DNA of 64,000 bases from Henningerozyma blattae CBS 6284 (lineage: Eukaryota; Ascomycota; Saccharomycetes; Saccharomycetales; Saccharomycetaceae). Each line of letters begins with the position of its first letter. Position 1 is the first letter of the stretch. A program made the position numbers and the translations under genes. Shown here in pieces: positions 42,701-52,869 of this stretch. Location of the stretch: NCBI RefSeq assembly GCF_000315915.1, contig NC_020189.1, positions 372,001-436,000 of the forward strand, written 5' to 3'. The notes under the pieces were generated by a model. It was not told the DNA's origin, did no database searches, and worked only from the letters and a program-made list of their open reading frames with translations.

Positions 42701-44292
42701 TATTCAATCAAAAATCTTTGCTGGAAGTTTTTTGCAAAACTTGAAGTCATAAAATGATTCGGATTAGAACTACTACCAGCATTATTTGATGATGAAGAGT
42801 TTGAATTTCTTTCAATAAACGCACGCTGATAGATATTATCAATGACTAGCTGCATATATCTCTGAGAAGGTATAAAGGTATCAAAACAGAAGACAGATTT
42901 ACCCAAGTTAACAAATGCTTCTAATGGATTCTGTTGCACAGTTGAAATATGGTAATATAATTTACCATGGCTAAATGTAAACTTCATTGATTCAATATAC
43001 CAATATTCAGAACTTAATTTCCAATCAATAAAATTTGAAGGATATAGAGCGATTGCCATTCTTGATAAATCACCTAACCGCTGATACCAAGGGTTTATGA
43101 AATCGATTGGTAGATCTGATATCATATTGGAGATAGATTCGAATACGTGTGTTATAAATTGTGATAAAATTTCAGGATCCATAAAATTAGCAAAATTTTT
43201 CAATATATCTAAAAATGTTATTGTACCATAAATCCATAATCTTCTCTCAATTTTATAAATTTCCAATATTTCTTTACCAATAAGTTGATCATTTATTGAT
43301 TGTGATGGCGACAAAGAGGTTAGAATAAATAAAATATAATTATTTATCAAATCATGATTTAATTTATAAATTGACCAAAGGTATTTCAATTTTGTTGATT
43401 GTGAAGTTGATAATTTATTACATTTATCCTGCAGTTCTAATTCCTGAGAAACAATCAATTTATAAATATTCTGTAGTTTCTGAATTAAATTTTGATTTGA
43501 TTTTTTAATAGAATTTTGTTGATTATTATTATTGTTATTATTACTGTTATTATTATTATTGTTATTATTATTACCCTGCGAGCTGTCCTGTTGATCGTTT
43601 TGTGAGTTATTATTAGCATTATTGTCTTGATAATTTTGTTGATTAGTGCTTTCATTCGAAGCACTTAGATTATTGTTATTACTATTGTGTGCTGGTATAC
43701 TTTGAGATGTTCCCTGTGGATGATTATCTTGAAAAGTAGTGGTCTGAAAATCATTAGGAGAGCTAAAATTATGCATTGGATTTAAAGTTGTATTGACTTT
43801 ATCATCTGGTACAGTTTTCTCAATTTCTTTTACTTTATCTTTTGCAAAAAAAATATTATTAGTGGTAGCATCATTATTACTTGTGTCTCTAGAAATATCC
43901 GATTGCGATTGCGATTGCGACTGAGACTGAATTTGTAATTGCATTTGCAGTTGTAATTGTAGTTGAGATTGTGTTTTATTAAATAATGAATTAGATCTAC
44001 TTGAAATGGCAAATTGAGATGCAGATGTCAAATCTTCTATTTTCTTAGGAGTTCGTCTTTTAACGTCACTATTTATACTTGTAGAATGCTGTCTTTTTGA
44101 TGAGTTGGCTGCAGTTCCAAATGTATTTGAATTAGTATTTAATTTTGATTTTGATATTGGAGTTGTTACCATAGCTATATTGTTTAAAAAATTATTCTTC
44201 GTTGTAGTTGCCTTTGTTATTGAATTGTTGTGATTATTGTGGAATAAGTTAACATTAACGGATTGGTCATTTGGAAAAATAGATTTAAACAT
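39712..44292 (-). CDS. ESL1/ESL2: Esl1/Esl2-family protein with 14-3-3-like/TPR region and PIN domain
   Basis: Homologue of S. cerevisiae Esl1 (YIL151C) and Esl2 (YKR096W), proteins related to Est1/Ebs1/SMG with a C-terminal PIN nuclease-like domain, linked to RNA metabolism. The alpha-helical Est1-type region covers about residues 270-640 ([55 protein letters not shown]) and continues after a long Ser/Asn insertion. The PIN domain is at the end: [13 protein letters not shown] and [24 protein letters not shown]. A poly-Asn tract is encoded at about 43505-43575. The frame stays open 53 codons upstream to 44451, but that part is hydrophobic and spans a C/G run, so the Met at 44292 is preferred (1526 aa). 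S. cerevisiae members are about 1120-1200 aa. Confidence 0.92.
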   Translation of the reverse strand: [1526 protein letters not shown]

Positions 44293-44451
44293 AAGACGAT
44301 AGAAATAATTATGATAATGAAGGGGGAGGGAGGGGGGGGTAAGAAGTCTCAATATTGTTAACTTTAACAGGAACAGAATGAAAAGTGGTGTACACTTTTG
44401 AGTTTTAAAATAATTAAAAATGATTAATAGTTTTCTTTCCCGAAGATACAA

Positions 44452-45596
44452 TAATTTAAAATAAATAATTTATCAAGCTAGAAGAAAAATTAGAACTATT
44501 AGTTAGTATTAATTTTTGAGTCTGGTTAGAAACTATATTTATTTACAACTGTGACTATTATTATGGGGATTGGTATCGGTATTATTATGGTATTAGATAA
44601 TGGTGTATTAATATTATTGTTGTTTATGCAAAAGAAAAGGAAGGATAAAATGTGGAAAAACTGGATTAAATCAAACAAAAGAAAAATAAAGGATGGAGTT
44701 ACCTAACTAACAAATTGTATACTAATGGAAAATATGTGGAGAGAACAAAATAGAAAAAAATAGTATTGAGAAAAAAAAAGATATGGAAACTGAAACTGAT
44801 TATTGTCAGATTTTCGAATCTTTTTTTTATGTAAGACAAAAAAAAATCCCTAAAGGTACAGCTAATAAATCAGGAGTAGATCGATATACACAGTTAGAGA
44901 AGGTATATCTATGATTATGCTAGGGTACAAATGAATAGCAAACCCGCGGAAAAATAGAGTTATTTGCTTTGTTGTTACTTGTTTTTCTCTTAACTCTTTT
45001 ACTATAAAAATAGTTGTTACTTTTTCTTTTCTTATAGGTTGAAAAAGATGATAAAATTAAATTCAGCCAGGTTAAGAAAGGACGTGAAGTTGATTTAAAA
45101 GAGGGACCCTAATCAGGAAGAATTAACAAAACTAAGTTAGTCAGTAGTAAAATAATAGTTGGCGAATTACAGTAAATCTTAAATGAACCTTAGTCGAAAA
45201 AAAAATTAATTCTTGATAGAATTGATTAATTAAACAAATACCAAGTTCCAAATCGAATCTACTACCCAATCTATTGCTAATTGTCGAATGCCCTTTACTC
45301 TGTTTGTTTGTCGTTGGCAAGTCATAAATCGATTCTGTTGTTTCCAGAATTCAGTTTTTGCTCTGTGATTAAAGTGTCCGTCGGAGGTGATGTTGAATGC
45401 AAGAAAAACAAGAACTCGGATAGAGGGTAATACTAATGTATCGTAAAAGGCATTATTAAGGAGACATCGTAGCATATAAAGTTACAGATAGGTAAGTTAG
45501 CTAAAAATTACATTTAGTATACAGTAGTGAAATATATATAATTAGACAGATAGCTGGAAAATGGGAAAACTAGACAGTTAATAACAATGCAAAAGG
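44452..45596. other. ESL-MLP intergenic region
   Basis: About 1.15 kb carrying the ESL promoter. S. cerevisiae has PCC1 (MLP1/ESL2 side) or MCM10 (MLP2/ESL1 side) in this interval; neither was found here on reading the minus strand. An 81-codon ORF at 45230-45475 does not resemble Pcc1. Confidence 0.5.
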
Positions 45597-48500
45597 TTAT
45601 TTCGAATCGTCTTCCTTTAGCTTTTTGGCAGAGGATGAATCTTCTGAATCGGAATCATCATTGATTGGACGTTTCAATGGGCTTCCTTCTCCCATTTTAT
45701 CCCCTTCTTGTGATGGAGTTTCGGTTGTATTCTCTCTAGTAGATAATAGATCATCTTCTGGAACTTCAGGGGTCTCTGTAGGAGTGACAGACTCTAGCGG
45801 TTTTATAGCTTGTTCTACAGTAGGGGTAGTAGGCTTCATCGCCATAACGTTGCCAAATATATTCTTAGAGGTACCATTTTGATTAAAGACATTAGATGTT
45901 GTCGCCGATGATGAAAATGGATTGAAATGCATTGGAGAGCTAGAAGTTTGTGAGACTCCTAAACTAAATGGGTTTTGAACAATTTCAGTATCTTTAGATG
46001 ATTGTGAGGTATTGTTTGAACTGCTTGAGAATCCTTTATTAGCATTTAAAGAGTTAGTTGTATTAAATCCTCCAAATGAAAATGCAGGTTTTTTTGCAGA
46101 TGGAGGTTGGATTGAAGCTAATGTTGAAGTTTGGGCCAAGTCAGATATAATAGGGTTTTTGTCTGACTGCTTATCATTTTCAATGGCTTCTGATAATTGA
46201 GATTCAAGTTTCGATATTTTTCTCTCTAAGAGGGTTGTTTTCATTGATGATTGTTGCTTACCTTCCTCAAAGGATTTTTTCTTGGCCTCATTTAAATCAT
46301 TTTCAAATTTAATTAGCATATCTCTCTTCACCTCTTCCTTAATTTCTTCACGTAATTTACCAGGATCAATGGTCTCTATTGAATTCCTATTTGCTTCTAT
46401 TTCATTTAGTTTTTCTTGTAGCTTAACTTCATATTCATTTTCTAACTCATGCTTTCTTTTTTCAATAACTCTATTAATCTTAGTTTCTGATGGTAATCTA
46501 ATACGTTTCTTCAACGTTTCCTTAGCTTCTTCAATTCTTTCCAAGGTAGCTTTTTCATACTCTTCTTCCCATTCTTTTTTCAAGGATTGAAATTCTTCAA
46601 TTTTAATAGATTGGTCAGTCCGAGCTGATTGGAGGTCTTCTATTTTCTCTTCATATTCTTTAAGAAGCTTATCCTTTTCTAATTTCCATTGCGCCTCCAA
46701 CTCGTTAGTTTTATCTTCCAGTAATTTAAGTTTTTCCTCTTCAAACTCTTTCTTCATGGATTCGATCATAGCATTCATTGTAGAATCGGTAGAATCAGAA
46801 CCAATAGCGCTTAATTTCGACTGAGCTTCTACTAATGATTTCTTTAGGCTATCAACTTCATCAGTTAACTCCATTTTTTCTTTTTCTGAGGATAGTTTGA
46901 AGGAGTTATTTTCTGTCTTTAAGGCCTTTAATTCAGACTCGATATTAGACAATTTTTGTGTGTATTTAACTTCATTATCACTTAGTGTATTTTGTAGATC
47001 CATTGATTTCTTTTGTTCGCTAGACAGTGCCAATTCAATATTTGTATTGGATGCTTTCAGTTCATTTATTTGCTTATTTAATGAACTTTGTATTTCCTTA
47101 GAAGCATTTAATCTTTCATGTGCTTGTTTCTTTAATAAGTTAAACCTTTCTTCTAATTCTGCGTTTTGCTTTCTTTTAGTTTCAGCGTCATCTTTCAAGG
47201 CGTCAAGCTCAGTAGATAACTTTGAAACTGAATCAAGATCAACCTTATCTATTTGAACTGACAACTCCTCAGCGCGTAATCTCCACTTATTACTTTCTTC
47301 TTTAATTAGCATGATGTCAGTTTCCTTATCACCCAGAGATTCCTTGACGGATTTTAATTCCATACTTAAGTTACTTAGCTTGCTATTTTCTTCATTTAAT
47401 TTTGTTTGTAAAGTCTTGTTCTTCTCATTAAGTTCGCTCACCTGGTTTCGCAAAGTCTCATTACTTTCTTTAAATAGGGTTATTTGATTTAATTCGGATA
47501 CAATTTTCTCATGATTTTCAATTAAATCTGAATGTCTCAGTAATTTATTTTCAGAAGATATTAATTTCATTTGAACGTTTGCCAACTCATCTCTCAAAGA
47601 CTCTAATTTGCTTGCATTATTCTTAGAATCTCTTTCAGCTATGGATAACTTTGTTTCTAAAACGTCCCTATCAGCACGAAGTCTATTGAACATGTGCTTC
47701 GTCTCAGAAGATAGTTGAGAACTATCCATGCTAGAAAAATCTTTGTTGAGTAATTCTAATTGATCGACATACAATTTGTTTTGATTAGTTAAATTATCAA
47801 TTTTCTTCTTGGACTCTTCAAGGTCAGAAATAAATGCATCTTGTTTTTTTTTCCATAATGATTCGTTTTCCGATAATAGACTTGTTTTCTTTTCCAAATC
47901 AGATTCTATTATAACAATACGTTGATTTAATTTTTCAATTTGCTCCTTGAACTCTTCGATAGACTGTAGATTGGCATTATCTTTTGTTAATAGAGATTCA
48001 TATTTCTCTTGTGCATTGTCTGCAAATTTTGCTTTTAATTCAAGTTGTGATTGCAGTTTTGAAATTTTTTCTTCATACTCACTAGCAGTATCAGCGGAAT
48101 CTTTTTTAAATTTGTTTAAACGGGTAATTTGAACATTTAATTGTGCTATCTCTTCAGAATATTTATTTTTTTCATTCTTTAGGTCAGTTGATAATTCGGA
48201 TATGCGTTTGTCATACTCGCCAGTTGAAGCTTTTAACGTTTCATTTTCGCTTAACAGCTTAGAGATTTTATCATCCATTAAATTTTTAACACTTTCAAAA
48301 TTACTCTCCAAAGTTTTTAAGGATTCCTCTGTTGAAGTGTATAGTTGTTTGTATTCCTCTACTTGAGTGTAAGCTTCTGATAGATGTAGCTTTGTAATAT
48401 CTAAGTCTTTCGAAATTTGAGAAAAATCGTTACCTGAGGATGAGCATCTAGTGTTGGTATCTATTGTGTATGACTGGCTTTCTAATAATTCTATCTTAGT

Positions 48501-51059
48501 ATTGAGGTCTGATATTAATGAATTTTTGGAGGTTAGCTCAGTCTTTATAGCCGAGTTTATTTTTTTTAAATCATCTATGGTATTTTGGTACCAAGTACAT
48601 TGCGATTCATTTGATATAGATAGCTTCTGAATTTCTGTCATTTTACTACCCAGGTTTTTAATTAGATCTAAATTGTTGTTTTCTAATTCATGTATCTTAG
48701 ACATGAACTTTTTTTGAGTATCATCCAATAAGGTCATTCTTTCATTCTGTAATGACTGTAACTGTGAAAGCATTATTCTCAATTTATTTTTTTCCTCAGA
48801 AGTTTTTATTAGCTCAGAATTCAAACTATCTTGAGATTTAACTAAGAAATCCTTTTCAGATTTCGCAATTGATAATTGTGTTTTTAAATTTGAAATTTCA
48901 GTTTCACCTGTTATGTATTTATTAATTATATCACCTAATTTTGATTCTTGCTTAATAATAATATTTTGTAAATTTTCAAATCTTTTATTCAATTCTTTAT
49001 TTTCAGTTTTTAGCATATCAAATGCACTTTCAGTCAATGATATTTTTTCTGCCATTAGTGTATTTGATGATTTTTCTTTTTCTAAGCTAATAGTCAAATT
49101 TGATTTATCAGCTGTAAAAGAGGCAATTTGAGACTCTAATGCATCTTTATTTTTTTTTAACTCAGCCTTCAGTTCCTCTATGAGAGTTTGTAATTTTTCA
49201 ATAGATTTCTCATTAGTTTCTGGAGATGTAGAGGATGATAAATCGTCGTTCTTTATAGATGAATCGATAGAAACGTTATTATTTAACAAAAGTTTAAAGC
49301 TATCACGTTCAGCTTCCAACACCTTTACTTTAGATTCAAGGATATCATTGTGATACTGTAATGTTAAAATAGCTTCTTTAGCATCTGCAATAGTTTTATT
49401 TTGGAACTCTTTATGAGAATTAGCATTTTCGATATTTTCCAAATTTTCTGACAGGCTTCTAATTGAATTTAATAATTCCATATTTTTTGCTTGTAGCTCT
49501 TCGATATTTGAAAATGTCACTAATCTCTCAGAGATAACATGCTGGGATGTAAGTTCTGAACCATTCAAATCCTCGGAGTTATTTGATATTTTATTAATAA
49601 ATTCTATTTCCTCTCTTGTTAATGGGCCACCTGAGTCATTCTTAACAGCTACAAATAATAATAAATGTTTCACCTGATTAGCTAAATCCAACCTCTGTCT
49701 GATTAACTCTTTAATATTAGATTGATAGGTCAATAATTTTGAATCGTAATTGTTTAGTTTATTCTGAATAGTATTTTTTTCGTTAGAGGTCTTATTTAGT
49801 AGCAATGTTAAATTTGTTAATTCATTTTCCAAAGCCTGGTTTTTCTCTTGAAAAGAAGAAATGATTGGTATTTTATTTTCAAGTTCAATAATGAATGATT
49901 CAATTTGAGTTTGTAGATGTTTTTTTTCCAATTTTTCCTGTGTAACCTGTTTCTTTAATAAATTAATTTTTGAATATAAAGTAGGTAAGTTTGAATCAAT
50001 AGAACTGGAATTATTAGAATTATTTTGTTCATTACTCATTTGATTTATCATAGAATTCAAATTAAAGTTTTCATTTTGTAATTCTTCAATTTTTAAAGTT
50101 AAATCTTGAATATCGCTTTTTAAGGTTTCATTTTGAGACTCTAAATCAGGAAATTTTGTAAACTTAGAATTTAATTCTACATTTTGTCTTAGTTCTTCTT
50201 GAGTTGAGCTTAATTGGCCCTGTAAAAGATCAATTAATTTAGACTTCATGGCTATTTCTTTGTTCATATCATCTTTAGTAACTAGTAAATTATCTTTTAA
50301 GTTTTTAATTTCCCATATGGAATTTTCATATTTCTTTGTCAAGTCATTATTTTTATCCGAAAGCACAGATACCTTAGCTTCCATTGACTTTAAAGTTGTG
50401 GTTGCCTCTTCTAATTTTATAGTTGAATTATTTAAATTTTTTTCCAGTAATAATTTTGCTTTATTAAACTCTTCTTTCTCTTTCAGCCACTGTTCACTTA
50501 GTGAGGATTTATTTTCATTTAAAAATGTAACCTCTTGTTTCAGTCTTTGAATTTCTGATTCTCTAATAGATAANNNNNNNNNNNNNNNTACATAATTTAA
50601 TTTTTCTGTCTCAAAGTTATTTGAATTATTTTTCCAATTTTCTAACTCGATGTTTAAATTACTTACTTTAAGATTCAAACCTTCATTTTTTATTTTTAAC
50701 TCATTGAATTGAGTCTCATATCCATTGACCTTATCAATTAATTCTTTCTTTTCAGTTTCAACTGTAGCTAATTTTCCACCAAGACTCGTTAACTTATTAT
50801 CAGCCAAGGTTTGCAATTCATTTATATCGTTTGAAACTACATTAGATTGATCTTTTGAATTCCTTAATTCATCCAATTTGTCTTTCACTGCAAGGATCAA
50901 GTCGTAATCAGTAGTATGCAATTTTTCTAATGGTACATCTAATATTGAACTAATTTGTAGTAAAATAGTTGAATCATGCCTATTTTCAGAATTGGAATTC
51001 TTGAAACTTGAATCTAAAGTATCTGCTTCAGAAGTTCCGTTGCCATCTGATTCACCCAT
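45597..51059 (-). CDS. MLP1/MLP2: nuclear-basket coiled-coil protein (Mlp1/Mlp2, TPR homologue)
   Basis: Filament protein of the nuclear-pore basket; Mlp proteins retain unspliced mRNA, anchor Ulp1 and influence telomere and gene positioning. At 1820 aa it falls between Mlp2 (1679) and Mlp1 (1875). Residues about 60-1600 are almost continuous coiled coil rich in Leu, Lys, Glu, Asn and Ser. A Lys/Arg-rich segment (ETLKKRIRLPSETKINRVIEKRKHE, split here for length: KKRIRLPSETKINRV) near 1490 is the conserved TPR/MLP region. The last 220 residues are unstructured, Ser/Thr/Asn-rich with GG-type and acidic parts and a basic KKLKED end. A 15-base N run breaks the sequence in frame near residue 160. 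It is the only MLP gene in the window. Confidence 0.93.
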   Translation of the reverse strand: MGESDGNGTSEADTLDSSFKNSNSENRHDSTILLQISSILDVPLEKLHTTDYDLILAVKDKLDELRNSKDQSNVVSNDINELQTLADNKLTSLGGKLATVETEKKELIDKVNGYETQFNELKIKNEGLNLKVSNLNIELENWKNNSNNFETEKLNYVXXXXXLSIRESEIQRLKQEVTFLNENKSSLSEQWLKEKEEFNKAKLLLEKNLNNSTIKLEEATTTLKSMEAKVSVLSDKNNDLTKKYENSIWEIKNLKDNLLVTKDDMNKEIAMKSKLIDLLQGQLSSTQEELRQNVELNSKFTKFPDLESQNETLKSDIQDLTLKIEELQNENFNLNSMINQMSNEQNNSNNSSSIDSNLPTLYSKINLLKKQVTQEKLEKKHLQTQIESFIIELENKIPIISSFQEKNQALENELTNLTLLLNKTSNEKNTIQNKLNNYDSKLLTYQSNIKELIRQRLDLANQVKHLLLFVAVKNDSGGPLTREEIEFINKISNNSEDLNGSELTSQHVISERLVTFSNIEELQAKNMELLNSIRSLSENLENIENANSHKEFQNKTIADAKEAILTLQYHNDILESKVKVLEAERDSFKLLLNNNVSIDSSIKNDDLSSSTSPETNEKSIEKLQTLIEELKAELKKNKDALESQIASFTADKSNLTISLEKEKSSNTLMAEKISLTESAFDMLKTENKELNKRFENLQNIIIKQESKLGDIINKYITGETEISNLKTQLSIAKSEKDFLVKSQDSLNSELIKTSEEKNKLRIMLSQLQSLQNERMTLLDDTQKKFMSKIHELENNNLDLIKNLGSKMTEIQKLSISNESQCTWYQNTIDDLKKINSAIKTELTSKNSLISDLNTKIELLESQSYTIDTNTRCSSSGNDFSQISKDLDITKLHLSEAYTQVEEYKQLYTSTEESLKTLESNFESVKNLMDDKISKLLSENETLKASTGEYDKRISELSTDLKNEKNKYSEEIAQLNVQITRLNKFKKDSADTASEYEEKISKLQSQLELKAKFADNAQEKYESLLTKDNANLQSIEEFKEQIEKLNQRIVIIESDLEKKTSLLSENESLWKKKQDAFISDLEESKKKIDNLTNQNKLYVDQLELLNKDFSSMDSSQLSSETKHMFNRLRADRDVLETKLSIAERDSKNNASKLESLRDELANVQMKLISSENKLLRHSDLIENHEKIVSELNQITLFKESNETLRNQVSELNEKNKTLQTKLNEENSKLSNLSMELKSVKESLGDKETDIMLIKEESNKWRLRAEELSVQIDKVDLDSVSKLSTELDALKDDAETKRKQNAELEERFNLLKKQAHERLNASKEIQSSLNKQINELKASNTNIELALSSEQKKSMDLQNTLSDNEVKYTQKLSNIESELKALKTENNSFKLSSEKEKMELTDEVDSLKKSLVEAQSKLSAIGSDSTDSTMNAMIESMKKEFEEEKLKLLEDKTNELEAQWKLEKDKLLKEYEEKIEDLQSARTDQSIKIEEFQSLKKEWEEEYEKATLERIEEAKETLKKRIRLPSETKINRVIEKRKHELENEYEVKLQEKLNEIEANRNSIETIDPGKLREEIKEEVKRDMLIKFENDLNEAKKKSFEEGKQQSSMKTTLLERKISKLESQLSEAIENDKQSDKNPIISDLAQTSTLASIQPPSAKKPAFSFGGFNTTNSLNANKGFSSSSNNTSQSSKDTEIVQNPFSLGVSQTSSSPMHFNPFSSSATTSNVFNQNGTSKNIFGNVMAMKPTTPTVEQAIKPLESVTPTETPEVPEDDLLSTRENTTETPSQEGDKMGEGSPLKRPINDDSDSEDSSSAKKLKEDDSK
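50574..50588. other. assembly gap (15 N)
   Basis: Fifteen N bases inside the MLP coding region. The frame is open on both sides, so the gap length is compatible with five unknown codons; the true length is not known. Confidence 0.99.
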
Positions 51060-52869
51060 GATAGCTTCTTAGCAGGAGGCAATTGCGACTTTGGATATTA
51101 TTCTTAATATAAATGATCAATTACTCGTTATATAGCAATCTCTTTGCACTAAAATATGCTATTTTGCAAGTTTTTTAACGTCTGGACTACGTTTCAACGC
51201 AGCAGGATTTGCTTTATTTTTCATAAAATTTAAAATCCTTAGTTTCGCGGATCCGTTTCAAAAATAACGTCATGAGGTACGAGAAAGATCATCTAAGCTA
51301 GGAAACTAGGAATGATAGAAGGTAAACATTTTTAGATTAAGGAATTCATTACCTCAGTATTTAAAATCAATAGATTCTTAGTAGGTTCAGTCGTAAGTTA
51401 AATAATAAAAGCATTTAACATTTTTTCTTCTAGGAATATTTAATTGTCCCTTTTAGAAATAATTTCAAATTTTGCCAAGAAATATTATATTTTGAATCTA
51501 ATATTTCGCTTCAAATATTAACTTTTCAAAGGTACCTACGAATGTAAAGGAGAAGTATTATGAATATGCTTGTTTCTATTATTACTGTGAATCTTAGTTT
51601 CCTGCTATATTCTTGGTAGGGAAACCCAGGTTTTAAAAAGTTTATATAATTATTCCTAAAAGGCATAATGGGAGTAATACTAGACTAAGCTGTAATTTAT
51701 CAGCTATCTATATGTTTCATTTACGACAATGAGATGTATTTGATAAATTTCTTACTTATTGCAACTTAATAAAAAAGTGATCACTTTGTTTTATGTAAAA
51801 TATGGTGATTTATTCATCACGGTCAAAAAGTTAATGATATAATTTCTTTATTATTTAAGTTTATAAAGAAATATTAATCTTTTTTGGAAAAAATGTAAGA
51901 GTTAAAAAAGTACTTAGATTAGAAGTAACGGTAGTCTTTGCATATTTCTTTTCTGCAAAAAGAAGGGTAACAGAAAAATAATGAGAGACCTATTAGTAGC
52001 TTTTATTAATGCAACCAAAATATGTTCAATAATAGTCTAATAGAAATAACTAATTCAAAGTCATGGATTAGTGGTGTTCAAGAGGAAAGTGTTATATAAC
52101 TATCTATATTATTATGGGAGATGGCAGATAATATGGGTCAATCTAAGAAACTTTTTTCTTAATTCTATATTAACAGTATTTTAATTGAGGTTGAGCTTCA
52201 ATATATTACGACTTTGACAGAGCTAGTACTAAAATTTTAAGAAGTTGTGGCATTAACTGAATTAGTGACACTACCACATCAAAAGATATAGGTGTATTTA
52301 CGAATTTCATTAATATTATAGGAGTGAGCTGGTGTTAACGTTACATACTAAGATTTTTAACCATTCCTGACAATTTAAATTAGTTTTGATAAAGGTAATA
52401 ATCTTTATTTTAAAAGTTAAAATATCATCATTACATAAATCCCTTTAATATTAGTTTTATCTATAATTATATCAAAACTTAAGTTTACATTTAAAAGTTG
52501 CATTGCTTTTGTGTACTGTATTGCGCTTTATTGCTTTTTTAGTTTCCGCTTTAGTCAATATTGAGAGGTTTACAATTCGGGTTCGGTTCTTTTTCAACTA
52601 AATTAAAATAATTAAACTTAAAAAAAAAGGAAAAGCCAATAGCTAATCGTATATATGTTTATTTATTACATACAATGCTCCTCCCTTTAACTTTATGGAC
52701 TAGATACTGATTTTTTTTTAAAAAAAAAACAGATTGATTATATAACAAAATATAACAAGTAAACAAAATTATCTGTCAGTGGAAATAATTTTTCGTTTTT
52801 TAGGTAAAATAATAAAATAATATTCTATTGGAAAGATTATTCACTATCTAATAAAACTAAAATACAAAA
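51060..52869. other. MLP-IMP2' interval, proposed right breakpoint of an inversion
   Basis: About 1.8 kb between divergent genes, without supported ORF, tRNA or LTR. It must hold both promoters. In the order inferred from S. cerevisiae, RRD1, not MLP, would lie next to IMP2'. Confidence 0.45.

Noticed and set aside
45230..45475. 81-codon ORF between ESL and MLP, tested as PCC1
   Set aside because: Sequence does not match the Pcc1 pattern, and no intron-containing version was found.
46282..47256. Antisense ORFs within MLP, with Ser/Phe/Leu-rich products
   Set aside because: Shadows of the coiled-coil coding sequence on the opposite strand.
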